A stretch of DNA of 32,973 nucleotides from DASYAE01 sp036501535 (GCA_036501535.1 DASYAE010000238.1:1-32973), one strand, 5' to 3'. Numbered from the stretch's first letter, positions 7,829-16,707 are shown. Program-made: numbers and translations. The notes: a model not told the origin generated them from the letters alone.

Positions 7829-8401
7829 ATGCGCAAGCTGAGTGTGTCGACCCTGGTGTCCCTGGACGGCGTCGTGCAGGACCCGGGCGGGTTCGGCGAG
7901 ACCGAGCAGGGCGGCTGGGCGAACCTGTACTTCTCCGCGGCTGCTGAGCAGGACGCGCTGGAGCACATGCAGGCAGCCGACTATTTCCTGATCGGACGGG
8001 TCTCGTACGAACTGATGTACAAGGCGTGGGGAGACATCAAGGGTGGCGCGTACCTCGACCGGATGAACGAGATACCCAAGCTGGTGGCCTCGACCACGCT
8101 GACCGGAGCGCTGCCGTGGAACGCGACGGCGGTCAACGGCGACGTGGCCGCCGAGATCGCCCGGATCAAGCAGGAGGCCGGCGGGGACATCGAGGTGTAC
8201 GGAAGCGTCACGCTCGTCCAGACCCTGATGCGGCACGACCTGGTCGACGAGTACCGGGTCGCGGTGCACCCGATCGTGCTCGGCAGCGGGACACGGCTGT
8301 TCCCACAGGACGGCGTGCGCGCCACCTTGCGGCTGACGGATGCCCGCACGCTGGACACAGGCGTGGTCAGCATGACCTACGCGCCGAAGGATCGGGACTG
8401 A
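7829..8401 (+). CDS. Dihydrofolate reductase / RibD C-terminal family protein
   Basis: A 190-aa NADPH-dependent reductase-fold protein. Typical signs are the N-terminal strand with SLDGVVQDPGG, the ADYFLIGRVSYELM segment and the dinucleotide-binding region DIEVYGSVTLVQTLM, followed by VHPIVLGSGTRLF. ATG at 7829 has a perfect AGGAGG (7816-7821) 7 nt upstream; an in-frame ATG 87 nt earlier lacks this and would add an atypical leader. Members of this family are usually of unknown substrate and are not true folA. Divergent from the ECF sigma gene and convergent with uppP. A second family member lies at 32032. Confidence 0.88.
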   Translation: MRKLSVSTLVSLDGVVQDPGGFGETEQGGWANLYFSAAAEQDALEHMQAADYFLIGRVSYELMYKAWGDIKGGAYLDRMNEIPKLVASTTLTGALPWNATAVNGDVAAEIARIKQEAGGDIEVYGSVTLVQTLMRHDLVDEYRVAVHPIVLGSGTRLFPQDGVRATLRLTDARTLDTGVVSMTYAPKDRD

Positions 8402-8446
8402 CCGGCGGACTCGGCCGACGCTCCGGCCAACGTCCCGGCCGACGGC

Positions 8447-9427
8447 CTACGCGAAGTACGCGACCGAGACGAGGCCCACCACGACGCAGTAGATCGCGAA
8501 CGGCGTGAGCGTCCTCGTCTCGAAGTACTTCGTCAGGAACCGCACTGAGACGTAGGCCGCGACGAACGCCGTGATCGAGCCCGCGATGGCCGGCCCCACG
8601 ACCGCCTTGTTGGCCGGCTCGGCCAGCTCCGGCAGCTTGTACAGGCCGGCCAGCAGGATGACCGGCGTGGCCAGCAGGAAGGCGAACCGCGCCGCGTCCT
8701 CGTGGTGCAGGCCCTTGAAGAGGCCCGCCACGATGGTCGAGCCGGACCGGCTCAGGCCCGGGAAGAGGCCGAGGATCTGCGCCGCGCCGATCACGGCCGC
8801 GGTCTTCCGGTCGAGCCGGGAGAGCCGCACGTCGCTGGCGATCTCCGGCGGCAGCTCGCGGCCGCGCCGGTCGAGCTCCGCGACCGGGGCGGCCGGCTGG
8901 CTCCGGCGCCGCTCGCCGCCCCCGCCGGCGGCGCGCCCGGTCCGCGAGGGCCGTGCGCCGCGGTCGCGGTCCCCGCGCATCCGCTCGGCCGCGAACAGCA
9001 GCACGCCGTTGAGCGCCAGGAACACCCCGGCGAACTCCGGCTTGCCGAGCGACTGCTGCAGCACCTTGTCCAGCACCAGCCCGGCGATCCCCACCGGGAT
9101 GGTGCCGATCACCAGCAGCCAGGCGAGTTTCTCGTACGGTGTGCTGATCTGCTTGTTGCGTATCGAGCTTATGAGCCCTTTGACGACCCGGACCCACTCC
9201 CGGCGGAAGTACAGCAGCAGCGCGGCTGCCGTCGCCACGTGCAGCGCGACGACCAGCGCCAGATACGGCGACTGCTTCGCCGTCAGGCTCATGGTGGAGG
9301 CCCAACTGCCGCCGATGAAGGCCGGGATGAGTACCGCATGGCCGAGGCTCGAGACCGGGAAGAGCTCCGTGACCCCCTGCACGAGGCCGATCACGATCGC
9401 TTCGAGATACGTCACGGAACCGGACAC
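8447..9427 (-). CDS. uppP: Undecaprenyl-diphosphatase UppP (BacA)
   Basis: A 326-aa polytopic membrane enzyme that dephosphorylates undecaprenyl diphosphate to recycle the lipid carrier for peptidoglycan; loss or excess affects bacitracin sensitivity. Motif 1 is GVTELFPVSSLGH with Glu21 and His30 at the same numbers as in E. coli UppP, which supports the GTG start at 9427. The start is preceded by AAGGA at a 7-nt distance. Motif 2 is PGLSRSGSTI, carrying the conserved Arg. The protein is about 50 residues longer than usual because of a polar Arg/Gly-rich insertion at about 150-205, between two membrane segments. Confidence 0.93.
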   Translation of the reverse strand: MSGSVTYLEAIVIGLVQGVTELFPVSSLGHAVLIPAFIGGSWASTMSLTAKQSPYLALVVALHVATAAALLLYFRREWVRVVKGLISSIRNKQISTPYEKLAWLLVIGTIPVGIAGLVLDKVLQQSLGKPEFAGVFLALNGVLLFAAERMRGDRDRGARPSRTGRAAGGGGERRRSQPAAPVAELDRRGRELPPEIASDVRLSRLDRKTAAVIGAAQILGLFPGLSRSGSTIVAGLFKGLHHEDAARFAFLLATPVILLAGLYKLPELAEPANKAVVGPAIAGSITAFVAAYVSVRFLTKYFETRTLTPFAIYCVVVGLVSVAYFA

Positions 9428-9517
9428 GGCAGATCCTTAGGCGTGGGGCGGACTCGGATGTGCGATTTCAAGCCCGGGCCTGCGCGTAAGGGCCACGGCG
9501 CGGCAAAAGACTATCGC

Positions 9518-9533
9518 GGCGCGCTATCGCGCC
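9518..9533 (-). terminator. Short hairpin at the end of the 203-aa gene
   Basis: GGCGCG (9518-9523) and CGCGCC (9528-9533) pair around a 4-nt loop that includes the stop codon. On the minus strand a TAGTCTTTT stretch follows a few bases later. A weak intrinsic terminator is plausible. Confidence 0.35.
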
Positions 9534-10135
9534 AAACCGTCCGGCGAGCGATACCACGAGGCCAGTGTGTCCGGATGGGTGGACATCGCCGCGGCGACCT
9601 TCTCCCACGGCATCGGGTCGACGCCGCCGGCCGCCAGCCCGACCACCTCGCGCAGCATCGTGTCCACCACGCGGCGCGCCTTGACCAGGGAGGCGAGCGC
9701 GTTCTCGTAGGAGCTGCGGTCGACCTCGCGGATGGTCATCGGGAGCCAGCCGTTGATCATTCCGATGAACTGCCGGCGCACCTCCTGGTTGAGCTCGCCG
9801 GGAATTGTGACAGAACCGTCGCACCGGACTTCGGCGAGTAGCACGCCGTGGGCGTCGCGCACGGCGGCACGGACCGCCTGGTAGCTTTCGTAGCGGTGGG
9901 CCGTCATGCCGACCTCCGCCCCGGCGACGTGGTCGGCGAAGTCCCGCAGCCGCGGCGCGATCGTGCTCGCATAGCTGCGCAGGCCCTCGCCGTCCAGGGA
10001 GCCGCCGCCCTCGACGAGCGCCTGCGGGGGATCGACCACCTCGACGGCGGCGGTGTGCCACCGGTTGGAGCGCGTGGATTCGTCCAGGACCACCATGTCG
10101 TAGTCGATCCGGTCCGGACGGTAGAACCGCGTCAT
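9524..10135 (-). CDS. Protein of unknown function with a possible C-terminal HTH
   Basis: A 203-aa protein that I do not recognise. It is soluble, mixed alpha/beta, with no signal peptide or membrane helix. The last about 45 residues include PWEKVAAAMSTHPDTLASWY. This resembles the helix-turn-helix of small actinobacterial regulators (W-x2-IA-x-ALG-V-S-x-Q-A-x3-RY), so DNA binding is possible. The ATG at 10135 is chosen because GAGACGAGGG precedes it and the upstream part of the open frame has shadow-like composition. It is separated by about 190 bp from the preceding minus-strand gene and likely has its own promoter. Confidence 0.7.
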   Translation of the reverse strand: MTRFYRPDRIDYDMVVLDESTRSNRWHTAAVEVVDPPQALVEGGGSLDGEGLRSYASTIAPRLRDFADHVAGAEVGMTAHRYESYQAVRAAVRDAHGVLLAEVRCDGSVTIPGELNQEVRRQFIGMINGWLPMTIREVDRSSYENALASLVKARRVVDTMLREVVGLAAGGVDPMPWEKVAAAMSTHPDTLASWYRSPDGLAR

Positions 10136-10329
10136 CGCACCAGCCCTCGTCTCGCACAGGATGTGGGCGGGCCGTTCCGGGTTCGACCCGCGACCGTGAC
10201 CCGACCTTTCTCGCAGGCAGAGGCGAATTCCGGCTGAACGACGGCACACTCGCGTGTTAACTGTGCACGCTGGTTGCCGCGGCGGATGCGCAAGTGGCGC
10301 AAGTGAGGCCTGGTGAAACCGGCCGATCT

Positions 10330-10914
10330 TCAGTGCTCGAACACCGCGGTGAGCCGCAGCCGGGTGCCGCGCGACCGGGGCCGGCGGCCCGTCGGCGCGG
10401 TCCCGTCCTCCTCGTCCGGCCACTCCAGCGCTCTCGGCGCCGGCCCGCTCAACACGACCCGCAGCGCTCCGTCGCGCTCGGACGCGGCGTAGCCCTCCAG
10501 CCGGGTGATCTCGTCCGGGCCCGCGTCGTCGCCGAGCGCTGAGACGATCAGGTCGACCACGTACCTGTCGTTGCCCAGCGCGACGACCTCGGCCAGCGTC
10601 AGCCGGACCGCGGAGGTCTTGCCGACCGCCGCGGAGACCTCGCCGACGGTCAGGTGGATCGGGTCGGCCACGGTCAGCGCGCCGGAGAGCAGCGGCAGCG
10701 TCCGGGTCGGCCGGCGCGCATCGAGCAGCCGCCACAGGCCGCCGAGCCGCCGCAGCCGGCTCTCGCCCGCGCTGACCTCGGCGAGCCCGCCGCCGACCAG
10801 GACCCACCGGCCGCAGGAGGTGGCCTTCGCGCGGGGGCGCCGCCGCACCGGGGTGCCGACCGCGCGCTCGGACTGGGACCGGGCGCCCACTCCGTACGCC
10901 TCTGATGCCGACAT
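10330..10914 (-). CDS. Hypothetical protein
   Basis: A 194-aa protein that I do not recognise. The N-terminal 35 residues are basic and low-complexity. The middle (about 60-170) has regular alternation of hydrophobic strands (LPLLSGALTVADPIHLTVGEV, RYVVDLIVSALG, GALRVVLSG), suggesting a beta-rich domain. The tail is Arg-rich. ATG at 10914 has a weak AAGGG 8 nt upstream. The frame has coding-like GC3 and no better overlapping frame, but the gene is supported only by composition. Confidence 0.55.
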   Translation of the reverse strand: MSASEAYGVGARSQSERAVGTPVRRRPRAKATSCGRWVLVGGGLAEVSAGESRLRRLGGLWRLLDARRPTRTLPLLSGALTVADPIHLTVGEVSAAVGKTSAVRLTLAEVVALGNDRYVVDLIVSALGDDAGPDEITRLEGYAASERDGALRVVLSGPAPRALEWPDEEDGTAPTGRRPRSRGTRLRLTAVFEH

Positions 10915-11168
10915 GATCAGGCCCTTCTGCCGCGCTGCCGCCGCCGACGTTGGACAGGCGCCGCCGGGGCTCGGTATCGGGCCGCGGGCCCGCCGGTGAC
11001 AGCCGGCCCGCAGTTGCTTGCGAAGCCATCCGGTCCCGGCGTCAGCGCCTGCATTCGTTTACTGTCCTCCAGTTTCCTGGGGACAAGCTAAGGGCCGGAT
11101 AAGCGTTGGATTCATAATCGACGCCGCGCGCAGGTCAGCCGTGGCCGTGTCGGCGCCTGTCTATTGGG

Positions 11169-12635
11169 TCACGTCTCCGAAATGTGATCCGAGAAGCGGC
11201 TGCGGGCGGCGGACCAGTACTCCTGGTCGAACCGGCCGGAGCCGAGCGCGTCCGCGGCCTCGTACCCCATGAGCATCGCGTGATGGGTGTTGTCCGGGGT
11301 GAACAGGCCGTGCCGGCCGAACGTGGTGATCCCGCCGAGCTGCTCGACCCACTCTTCGAGCACTGCGAGGTGCTCCCGATAGCCGCGCTGGTACACCGGA
11401 TACACGTTGCGCAGCCGCTTCACCTGCGCCCAGTCCAGGTTGAGCGGCGGCAGGCCGGTGCGGGTGACCGCATCCACGACGAGCGCGGCGAGATCGTCGT
11501 CGGAGGAGTTCCAGATGTCGTCCCCTATGTCGCAGGGCAGCTCGAAGCAGACCACGGAGCGGTCCTCCGGGTCCTCCGGGTTGATCCGGTGGTTGGTCGG
11601 CTCGGAGATGCGCGAGACCGGGGTGCGGCCGTCCGGGACGTAGTGGATGTCGTGCTTGGTCCAGCGGCCGCCGCGGTGCACGGCGTATACGAGCACGATC
11701 GCGCGGAACCGGAGGTTGCCGCTGGCGTCCACCGCCTCGTACGGCGCGCCGGGCGAGGTCATCCGGGCCAGCAGCGGCAGCGGCAGGGTCGAGAACACGT
11801 GGCCGGCCCTGAGCCATCCGTTGGCCTCCCACGACGAGGCGCCGGACCATCCGCCCCGCTCGGCCGCCGCGGAGTGGAACTCGCTGCGCCCGAGCCGCAC
11901 GGCGACGTCGGTGTCCCCGACGTCGAGCCTTTCGACGACCGCGCCGAGCCGCAGCTTCGCCCCCGAGGTCACCGCGGCGTCTGCCAGCGACTCGCACAGC
12001 TGTCCGAAACCGCGCCGGGGATACAGATAGGAGAGCGACTCGTTCGACAGCGCCGACCGCACCGATCGCACCAGCGCGGCGAGCGCGTTGGGCGAGCCGG
12101 CCTTGCGCCGCGCCTGGTCCGCGTCGAGCTGATCACCCGTCAGGCCCCACAGCTTGCGCGCGTACGGCTCATAGACCTGCTCGTACATGGTCGGCCCGAA
12201 CCCGGCCCGCATCAGCTCGGCATACGTGTTCGGATTCTCCGGCGCCTTCGAGCGGCGCCACGGCGTCGAGATGGCGTCGAACGCGGCGCGCGCCATCGGC
12301 ACCGCGGGCAGCGCGCGGGCCAGTTCGCGCGGCTTGAACGGGTAGGTGATCCACTTCTCGCCGAGCAGCAGGCGCCCGTCCCGGTACCGCGTCTGCAGAT
12401 CCGAGCCGAGCAGATAGCGCAGGTCCGCGAGGACGTACGCGGGCATGTCCGGGTTCAGCCGGTGGCTGCCGAAGTCGACGCGAACACCGGCCACATCGAA
12501 CGACGCGGCCATCCCGCCGACCGAGTCGGCCCGGTCGAGCACGACCACGGACAGGCCCCGCCTGGCCGCCCGCCACGCGGCGGCGAGTCCGGCCGGGCCC
12601 GCGCCGAGGACGACGAGATCTGCACTGCTGTTCAA
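11169..12635 (-). CDS. FAD-dependent oxidoreductase, amine-oxidase/UDP-galactopyranose-mutase-like
   Basis: A 488-aa flavoprotein. The N-terminus has the dinucleotide-binding motif VVLGAGPAGLAAAWRAARRG (GAGPAG at 11-16), Asp34 of LDRAD to bind ribose, and GGMAASF. The segment DFGSHRLNP and later WITYPFKP resemble protoporphyrinogen-oxidase-like and UDP-galactopyranose-mutase-like enzymes that act on lipid or sugar intermediates. Near the C-terminus, FGRHGLFTPDNTHHAMLMGYEAAD fits the FAD-binding closing motif. No ATG is available; the frame starts with TTG (AACAGCAGT next), placing the Rossmann motif correctly. The substrate is unknown. It follows the AI-2E family gene by 143 bp on the same strand. 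Confidence 0.8.
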   Translation of the reverse strand: MNSSADLVVLGAGPAGLAAAWRAARRGLSVVVLDRADSVGGMAASFDVAGVRVDFGSHRLNPDMPAYVLADLRYLLGSDLQTRYRDGRLLLGEKWITYPFKPRELARALPAVPMARAAFDAISTPWRRSKAPENPNTYAELMRAGFGPTMYEQVYEPYARKLWGLTGDQLDADQARRKAGSPNALAALVRSVRSALSNESLSYLYPRRGFGQLCESLADAAVTSGAKLRLGAVVERLDVGDTDVAVRLGRSEFHSAAAERGGWSGASSWEANGWLRAGHVFSTLPLPLLARMTSPGAPYEAVDASGNLRFRAIVLVYAVHRGGRWTKHDIHYVPDGRTPVSRISEPTNHRINPEDPEDRSVVCFELPCDIGDDIWNSSDDDLAALVVDAVTRTGLPPLNLDWAQVKRLRNVYPVYQRGYREHLAVLEEWVEQLGGITTFGRHGLFTPDNTHHAMLMGYEAADALGSGRFDQEYWSAARSRFSDHISET

Positions 12636-12778
12636 AGTGGCCTAGACCCGATTTCAGGTAGAGGTGCCGGGTGCGGTGAGGCTTAGCCTAGTGCTCGTCA
12701 AGCGATGCCGTCGGATTGTCACCCACACGGTACGCAGCCGCGGGGTCACGCGCGGCCATGGCGTCGTCCGACGCCGCG

Positions 12779-13978
12779 TCAGTGCCGGTTCAGCCGCGGG
12801 ATCAGCACTTCGACCGCGACGAGTTTGAGCGCGGCGGCGGTCGGGATGGCGACGAGGGCGCCGACCACGCCGAGCAGGTCTCCGCCGATCAGGACCGCGA
12901 CGACGGTCACGATCGGCGGCACGTTCACGGCGTGGCGCATCACCTTGGGCAGCAGGAGGTAGTCCTCCGTCAGCCGGAAGCCGATGTAGAAGACGAGTGT
13001 CGCGACGGCCACCGGCACCGAGACGGTCAGCGCGATCAGCGAGACGATCGCGCCGCCGATCGTCGAGCCGACCACCGGGACCATGTCCATCAGCGCGACC
13101 AGCAGGCCCAGCGCCGCGGGATACGGCACGCCCCACAGCGCGGTCCACACGAAGGTCGCGGTCCCGGCGATCGAGGCGTTCAGCGCGGAGCCGAGCATGT
13201 ACCGGCCGACCTGGGACAGGATCTCGTCGCCGAGCCCGCGCACCCGCTCGCGCCGCGATGCCGGCACGGTGCGGTAGGCCACGTTGACGATGTTCGGCAG
13301 CCCGGCCAGGAAGTAGATGGTCAGCGCCACCACGGCGAAGATCGAGGTGAGCGTGGACAGGACGTACTTGCCCGCGTCCAGCAGGCTGTTGAGCGCGTTG
13401 CTGCCGGTCTCCGCGCTCGACAGGGCCGACTGGACCTTCTGCACGACGTGGTACTTGGCGTCCATCCGGCCCAGGAAGGTCGAGCGGTCCTGGATCTCCT
13501 GCAGCACCTTGGGGATCGCCTTGATCAGGTCGCCCACCTCGGTCGCCACCGGCGGGACGATGACCGCCAGGAAACCGCCCACGAGACACAGCACGCCGAG
13601 CCCGACGATCAGCACGGCCGCCCCGCGGCGCATCGGCACCCTGCTCTGCCGCTCGAGCGCGGTCACGATCGGATTGAGCGAGACCGCGAAGAACGCGGAC
13701 AGCAGCATCAGGGTCAGCACCGAGCCGGCGTGTGCCGCCAGGCGCACCAGGAAGTAGGCCGAAAGGGCGCCGGCGGCCAGCCCGAAGGCGAAGGTGAAGT
13801 ACGAGTGCGGGAACGGCAGCGCGCCCCGGCCCTGCCCGTCCGCCCCGGGCGGGGCGCCGGGTCCTACCGATGCAGATGCCGATGCCGGGCCGGAGGCGCC
13901 GGCACCGGGTAGGGCACCGCGGGCGTCCCGTCCCTCATCGGACGGCGCGCCGCCGCCCGCCAAGGCCGATCCGCTCAA
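12779..13978 (-). CDS. AI-2E family (PerM/YdiK-like) membrane transporter
   Basis: A 399-aa polytopic membrane protein. After a Gly/Ala/Pro-rich cytoplasmic N-terminus (about 60 residues) come membrane segments, a conserved soluble stretch (VATEVGDLIKAIPKVLQEIQ) and the family-typical C-terminal core ALMDMVPVVGSTIGGAIVSL and GVVGALVAIPTAAALKLV. Family members move autoinducer-2, ions or other small solutes; the substrate here is unknown. The start is a TTG preceded by GAGGGG (13986-13991) 7 nt upstream; no internal ATG lies before the first membrane helix. Confidence 0.88.
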   Translation of the reverse strand: MSGSALAGGGAPSDEGRDARGALPGAGASGPASASASVGPGAPPGADGQGRGALPFPHSYFTFAFGLAAGALSAYFLVRLAAHAGSVLTLMLLSAFFAVSLNPIVTALERQSRVPMRRGAAVLIVGLGVLCLVGGFLAVIVPPVATEVGDLIKAIPKVLQEIQDRSTFLGRMDAKYHVVQKVQSALSSAETGSNALNSLLDAGKYVLSTLTSIFAVVALTIYFLAGLPNIVNVAYRTVPASRRERVRGLGDEILSQVGRYMLGSALNASIAGTATFVWTALWGVPYPAALGLLVALMDMVPVVGSTIGGAIVSLIALTVSVPVAVATLVFYIGFRLTEDYLLLPKVMRHAVNVPPIVTVVAVLIGGDLLGVVGALVAIPTAAALKLVAVEVLIPRLNRH

Positions 13979-14064
13979 AATCCTGCCCCTCGCCCGTCCG
14001 ACCGGGTTCGCCCGAGAGACAGACTAATAGGACGGCCGTCTCCGACGATGTGCGCTGACCGCAG

Positions 14065-14448
14065 CTACAGATACAAGCCGGTCGCTTCGCCGGAGTCGGC
14101 GAGGCGTTCTGCGGCCACCGCGTGGATATCGCGCTCGCGCAGCAGAACGTACTCGACCGCGCGCACCTCGACTTCCGCGCGGTCGTCCGGATCGTAGAGC
14201 ACTCGGTCGCCGACCTCGACTGTGCGCACGTTGCCGCCCACCGCGACGACGCGGGCCCAGGCGAGCCGCCGGGAGACCTGCGCGGTGGCCGGGATGAGGA
14301 TTCCGCCGGACGAGCGGCGCTCGCCCTCCGCGCAGTCGGCTTGTACCAGGACCCGGTCGTGCAGCATCTTGATCGGAAGCTTCTCGAGGCCGACCTCGGC
14401 GACCTTCGGGCCCGGCCTCTCACCGGCGCGCGGGGCAGTGGGACTCAC
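14065..14448 (-). CDS. GroES-like co-chaperonin, divergent paralogue
   Basis: A 127-aa protein of the Cpn10 fold: KMLHDRVLVQ, the mobile-loop region (SSGGILIPATAQ), RVVAVGG, VGDRVLYDPDD and a C-terminal EYVLLRERDIHAV, all in GroES order. It is longer than housekeeping GroES (about 100 aa) at both ends and lacks a neighbouring groEL, so it is probably a second, specialised copy. The GTG start has no clear Shine-Dalgarno sequence and may be leaderless. The DUF3618 gene lies 128 bp upstream in the same direction. Confidence 0.85.
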   Translation of the reverse strand: MSPTAPRAGERPGPKVAEVGLEKLPIKMLHDRVLVQADCAEGERRSSGGILIPATAQVSRRLAWARVVAVGGNVRTVEVGDRVLYDPDDRAEVEVRAVEYVLLRERDIHAVAAERLADSGEATGLYL

Positions 14449-14576
14449 GCTGACGACCGTACCAAACCAGTGGTCCGCGTTCGGCCACAGGAGTGAATCG
14501 GGCTCGGCGAAGCGTGCTCACAGCGCTGCCGGCGAGAAAGACACTGCTGGCGGAAAAGACTGCGCGACCGGAGCCG

Positions 14577-15044
14577 TCACGCCTCGCGCCGGCCCCGCCG
14601 CAGCCACTTGAAGGCGGCCAGCCCGCCGACCGCCGCCGTGGCCGATCCGGCGACCGCCGCCGTGCGGCTGCGCTTGAGCTTCCCGGTCTCCGGATCGACG
14701 AACTGCGCCTTGGCGCTGCGCCCGCCGAGCCGCGCCAGATTCGCGGGGCTCAGCCGCTCGGTCAACTCGTCGAGCGTGTCCGACAGGTGCGTGCGCGTCT
14801 GGTCGATCTCCGCCTCGATCTCGGCCGGCGACCGCGTATCGCGCGGAGCCTGCTGCGTCTGACGGGCGATCACCTCGTCGACCGGGCCCGAGTCCGCGAC
14901 GACTCCCGACGGAGTCGCCACGAGGACCGGATTCGCCGCAGCCGTGCCCTTGCGCGCCTCTTGCTCGTCGATCGGACCCGGCACGGTCCACTTGCCCTCG
15001 CCGCCCCGCCGCTCGGCTTGCGCGGTGCTCTTCCTGCCCGGCAT
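14577..15044 (-). CDS. DUF3618 domain-containing protein
   Basis: A 155-aa protein. Residues about 70-105 match the DUF3618 signature, R-x-PAEIEAEIDQTRTHLSDTLDEL, a short coiled-coil segment. A short hydrophobic stretch near the C-terminus (AAVAGSATAAVGGLAAF) followed by WLRRGRR suggests a single membrane anchor. Function of the family is unknown; it is common in actinobacteria. The start at 15044 is chosen for AAGGGAG just upstream; an earlier in-frame ATG at 15161 gives an Arg-rich shadow-like extension. Divergent from bcp. Confidence 0.85.
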   Translation of the reverse strand: MPGRKSTAQAERRGGEGKWTVPGPIDEQEARKGTAAANPVLVATPSGVVADSGPVDEVIARQTQQAPRDTRSPAEIEAEIDQTRTHLSDTLDELTERLSPANLARLGGRSAKAQFVDPETGKLKRSRTAAVAGSATAAVGGLAAFKWLRRGRREA

Positions 15045-15294
15045 CGGAGGCTCCCTTCGCCCTGCTCGGCCGTCGCGGCGCCGCAGCCTGCCGCGCCGAA
15101 TCGAACTCCCCAGCCAGTACCCCGTTTTCCGGAAGCAACCGGGCGACCGGCCAGGGTTCATTCGGACAGCCGATCGCCGGCGGCGCCGCGGCGGCGGCCC
15201 GGACCGCCCGAGCGGGACTGTCCGGCAGGTCTCCTACGCTTGAGACCCGCCGGGCCGCCAGGGCCCGGGCGGCAGCGACGAAGGAGAACGATCG

Positions 15295-15765
15295 ATGACG
15301 GTGCAACTCAAGCCGGGCGACCCGGCGCCGGCGTTCACGCTCAACGACGCGGACGGGAAGCCGGTCTCCCTGTCCGACTACGCCGGCCGCAAGACGATCG
15401 TCTACGTCTACCCCAACGCGATGACGCCGGGCTGCACGAAGCAGGCCTGCGACTTCCGTGACTCCCTGCAGTCCCTCGCCGCGGCCGGCTACGCGGTCCT
15501 CGGCCTCTCGCCGGACAAGCCGGAGAAGCTGGCCAAGTTCCGCGAGCGCGACTCGCTGAACTTCCCGCTGCTCTCGGACCCGGAGAAGACGACGCTCCAG
15601 GCGTACGGCGCGTTCGGCGAGAAGAAGCTGTACGGGAAGACCGTCGTCGGCGTCATCCGCAGCACCTTCGTGATCGACGAGGAGGGCAAGATCGCGCTGG
15701 CCCAGTACAACGTCAAGGCCACCGGGTACGTCGCCAAGCTAAGGCGCGATCTCGAGCTCTCCTGA
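15295..15765 (+). CDS. bcp: Thioredoxin-dependent thiol peroxidase Bcp
   Basis: A 156-aa peroxiredoxin that reduces hydrogen peroxide and organic hydroperoxides using thioredoxin. The active-site block TPGCTKQACDFRD has peroxidatic Cys47 and resolving Cys52, five residues apart as in the alpha-2 Bcp/PrxQ class. RSTFVIDEEGKI is the conserved C-terminal strand. Length is normal. ATG has AAGGAG 8 nt upstream. It is divergent from DUF3618, with a 250-bp shared region. Confidence 0.95.
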   Translation: MTVQLKPGDPAPAFTLNDADGKPVSLSDYAGRKTIVYVYPNAMTPGCTKQACDFRDSLQSLAAAGYAVLGLSPDKPEKLAKFRERDSLNFPLLSDPEKTTLQAYGAFGEKKLYGKTVVGVIRSTFVIDEEGKIALAQYNVKATGYVAKLRRDLELS

Positions 15766-15848
15766 CCTCCGCTGCGCGGCGCGGCCGGGCAGGCCGGTCG
15801 GACGATATGACCGGCCTTCCGGTGCTCTGATCTCCGCATTGTGCCACC

Positions 15849-16694
15849 ATGGGCGAAAATACCCGGCAGGCCAAGCGAGGCCGGGTGCGCGGCCCGCGCC
15901 TCGCGACGCGGGTCCGCCTGGAGGGGGAGGTCCTGCACGTGACCGCTCAGGTCGCCCTGCTGCCCACGAACATCACCCAGGGGCAGGCCCCCGGGATGGC
16001 GTTCCGGATCGAGGGGCAGCTGCTGCCCGTCCTGCACCTCGCCATGAACGGCCAGATGCCGGTCTACTTCGAGCACCACGTCGTGCTCTGGAAACAGCCT
16101 CAGGTCAACGTCGGCGTGATGCCGCTCAAGGGGGCGTTCCGGCGCCTGGTCGCCGGCATGCCGATCTTCATGACCCAGGCGAGCGGCTACGGCGAGATCG
16201 CGTTCTCCCGCGACTCGCCCGGGCAGGTCTTCCCGCTCGAGATGCGGCACGGCACCTCGATCCTGGTGCGCGAGCACCAGTTCATGGCGGCCACCGCCAA
16301 CCTGGGCTACACCTTCGAGCGGATCCGCGGCATCGGCTCGATGCTGTTCGGGCACCAGGGCTTCTGGCAGGACCGGTTCGACGCGATGCAGGGCGACGGC
16401 GTGCTTTGGCTGCACGCCTACGGCAACGCCTTCGAGGTCGTGCTCCAGCCCGGCGAGATGATCGACGTCGAGCCGGGCTCCTGGATCTACCGCGATCCGC
16501 AGGTCGGCTACTCGCAGCAGGTGTTCGGCCTGAAGACCGGCATCCTGGGCGGCGGCGGCAACCTGGTGTTCAACCGGTTCACCGGGCCCGGCCGGGTCGG
16601 GCTGCAGTCCGGCTACTTCAACCCGGGCCCCGCGGACGCCGCCGGCGGCGCGGCGATCGCGGGCGGCATCATCGGCGGCCTGCTCAGCGGCTGA
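15849..16694 (+). CDS. AIM24 family protein
   Basis: A 281-aa beta-rich protein of the AIM24/TIGR00266 family, judged by VLWKQPQVNVGVMPLKGAFRRL, GQVFPLEMRHGTSILVREHQFMAA, WLHAYGNAFEVVLQPGEMIDVEPG and the Gly-rich C-terminus. The bacterial role is unknown; the yeast relative is a mitochondrial inner-membrane organiser. The C-terminal AAIAGGIIGGLLSG could be a membrane-interacting tail. No Shine-Dalgarno sequence is visible before the ATG; it lies 83 bp after bcp and may have its own promoter. Confidence 0.85.
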   Translation: MGENTRQAKRGRVRGPRLATRVRLEGEVLHVTAQVALLPTNITQGQAPGMAFRIEGQLLPVLHLAMNGQMPVYFEHHVVLWKQPQVNVGVMPLKGAFRRLVAGMPIFMTQASGYGEIAFSRDSPGQVFPLEMRHGTSILVREHQFMAATANLGYTFERIRGIGSMLFGHQGFWQDRFDAMQGDGVLWLHAYGNAFEVVLQPGEMIDVEPGSWIYRDPQVGYSQQVFGLKTGILGGGGNLVFNRFTGPGRVGLQSGYFNPGPADAAGGAAIAGGIIGGLLSG

Positions 16695-16707
16695 GCGCGG
16701 ACGGACA

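Noticed and set aside
10170..10200. CGGGTTCGACCCG resembling a tRNA T-arm
   Set aside because: The loop is only 5 nt instead of 7, and no acceptor, D or anticodon arms can be folded around it on either strand.
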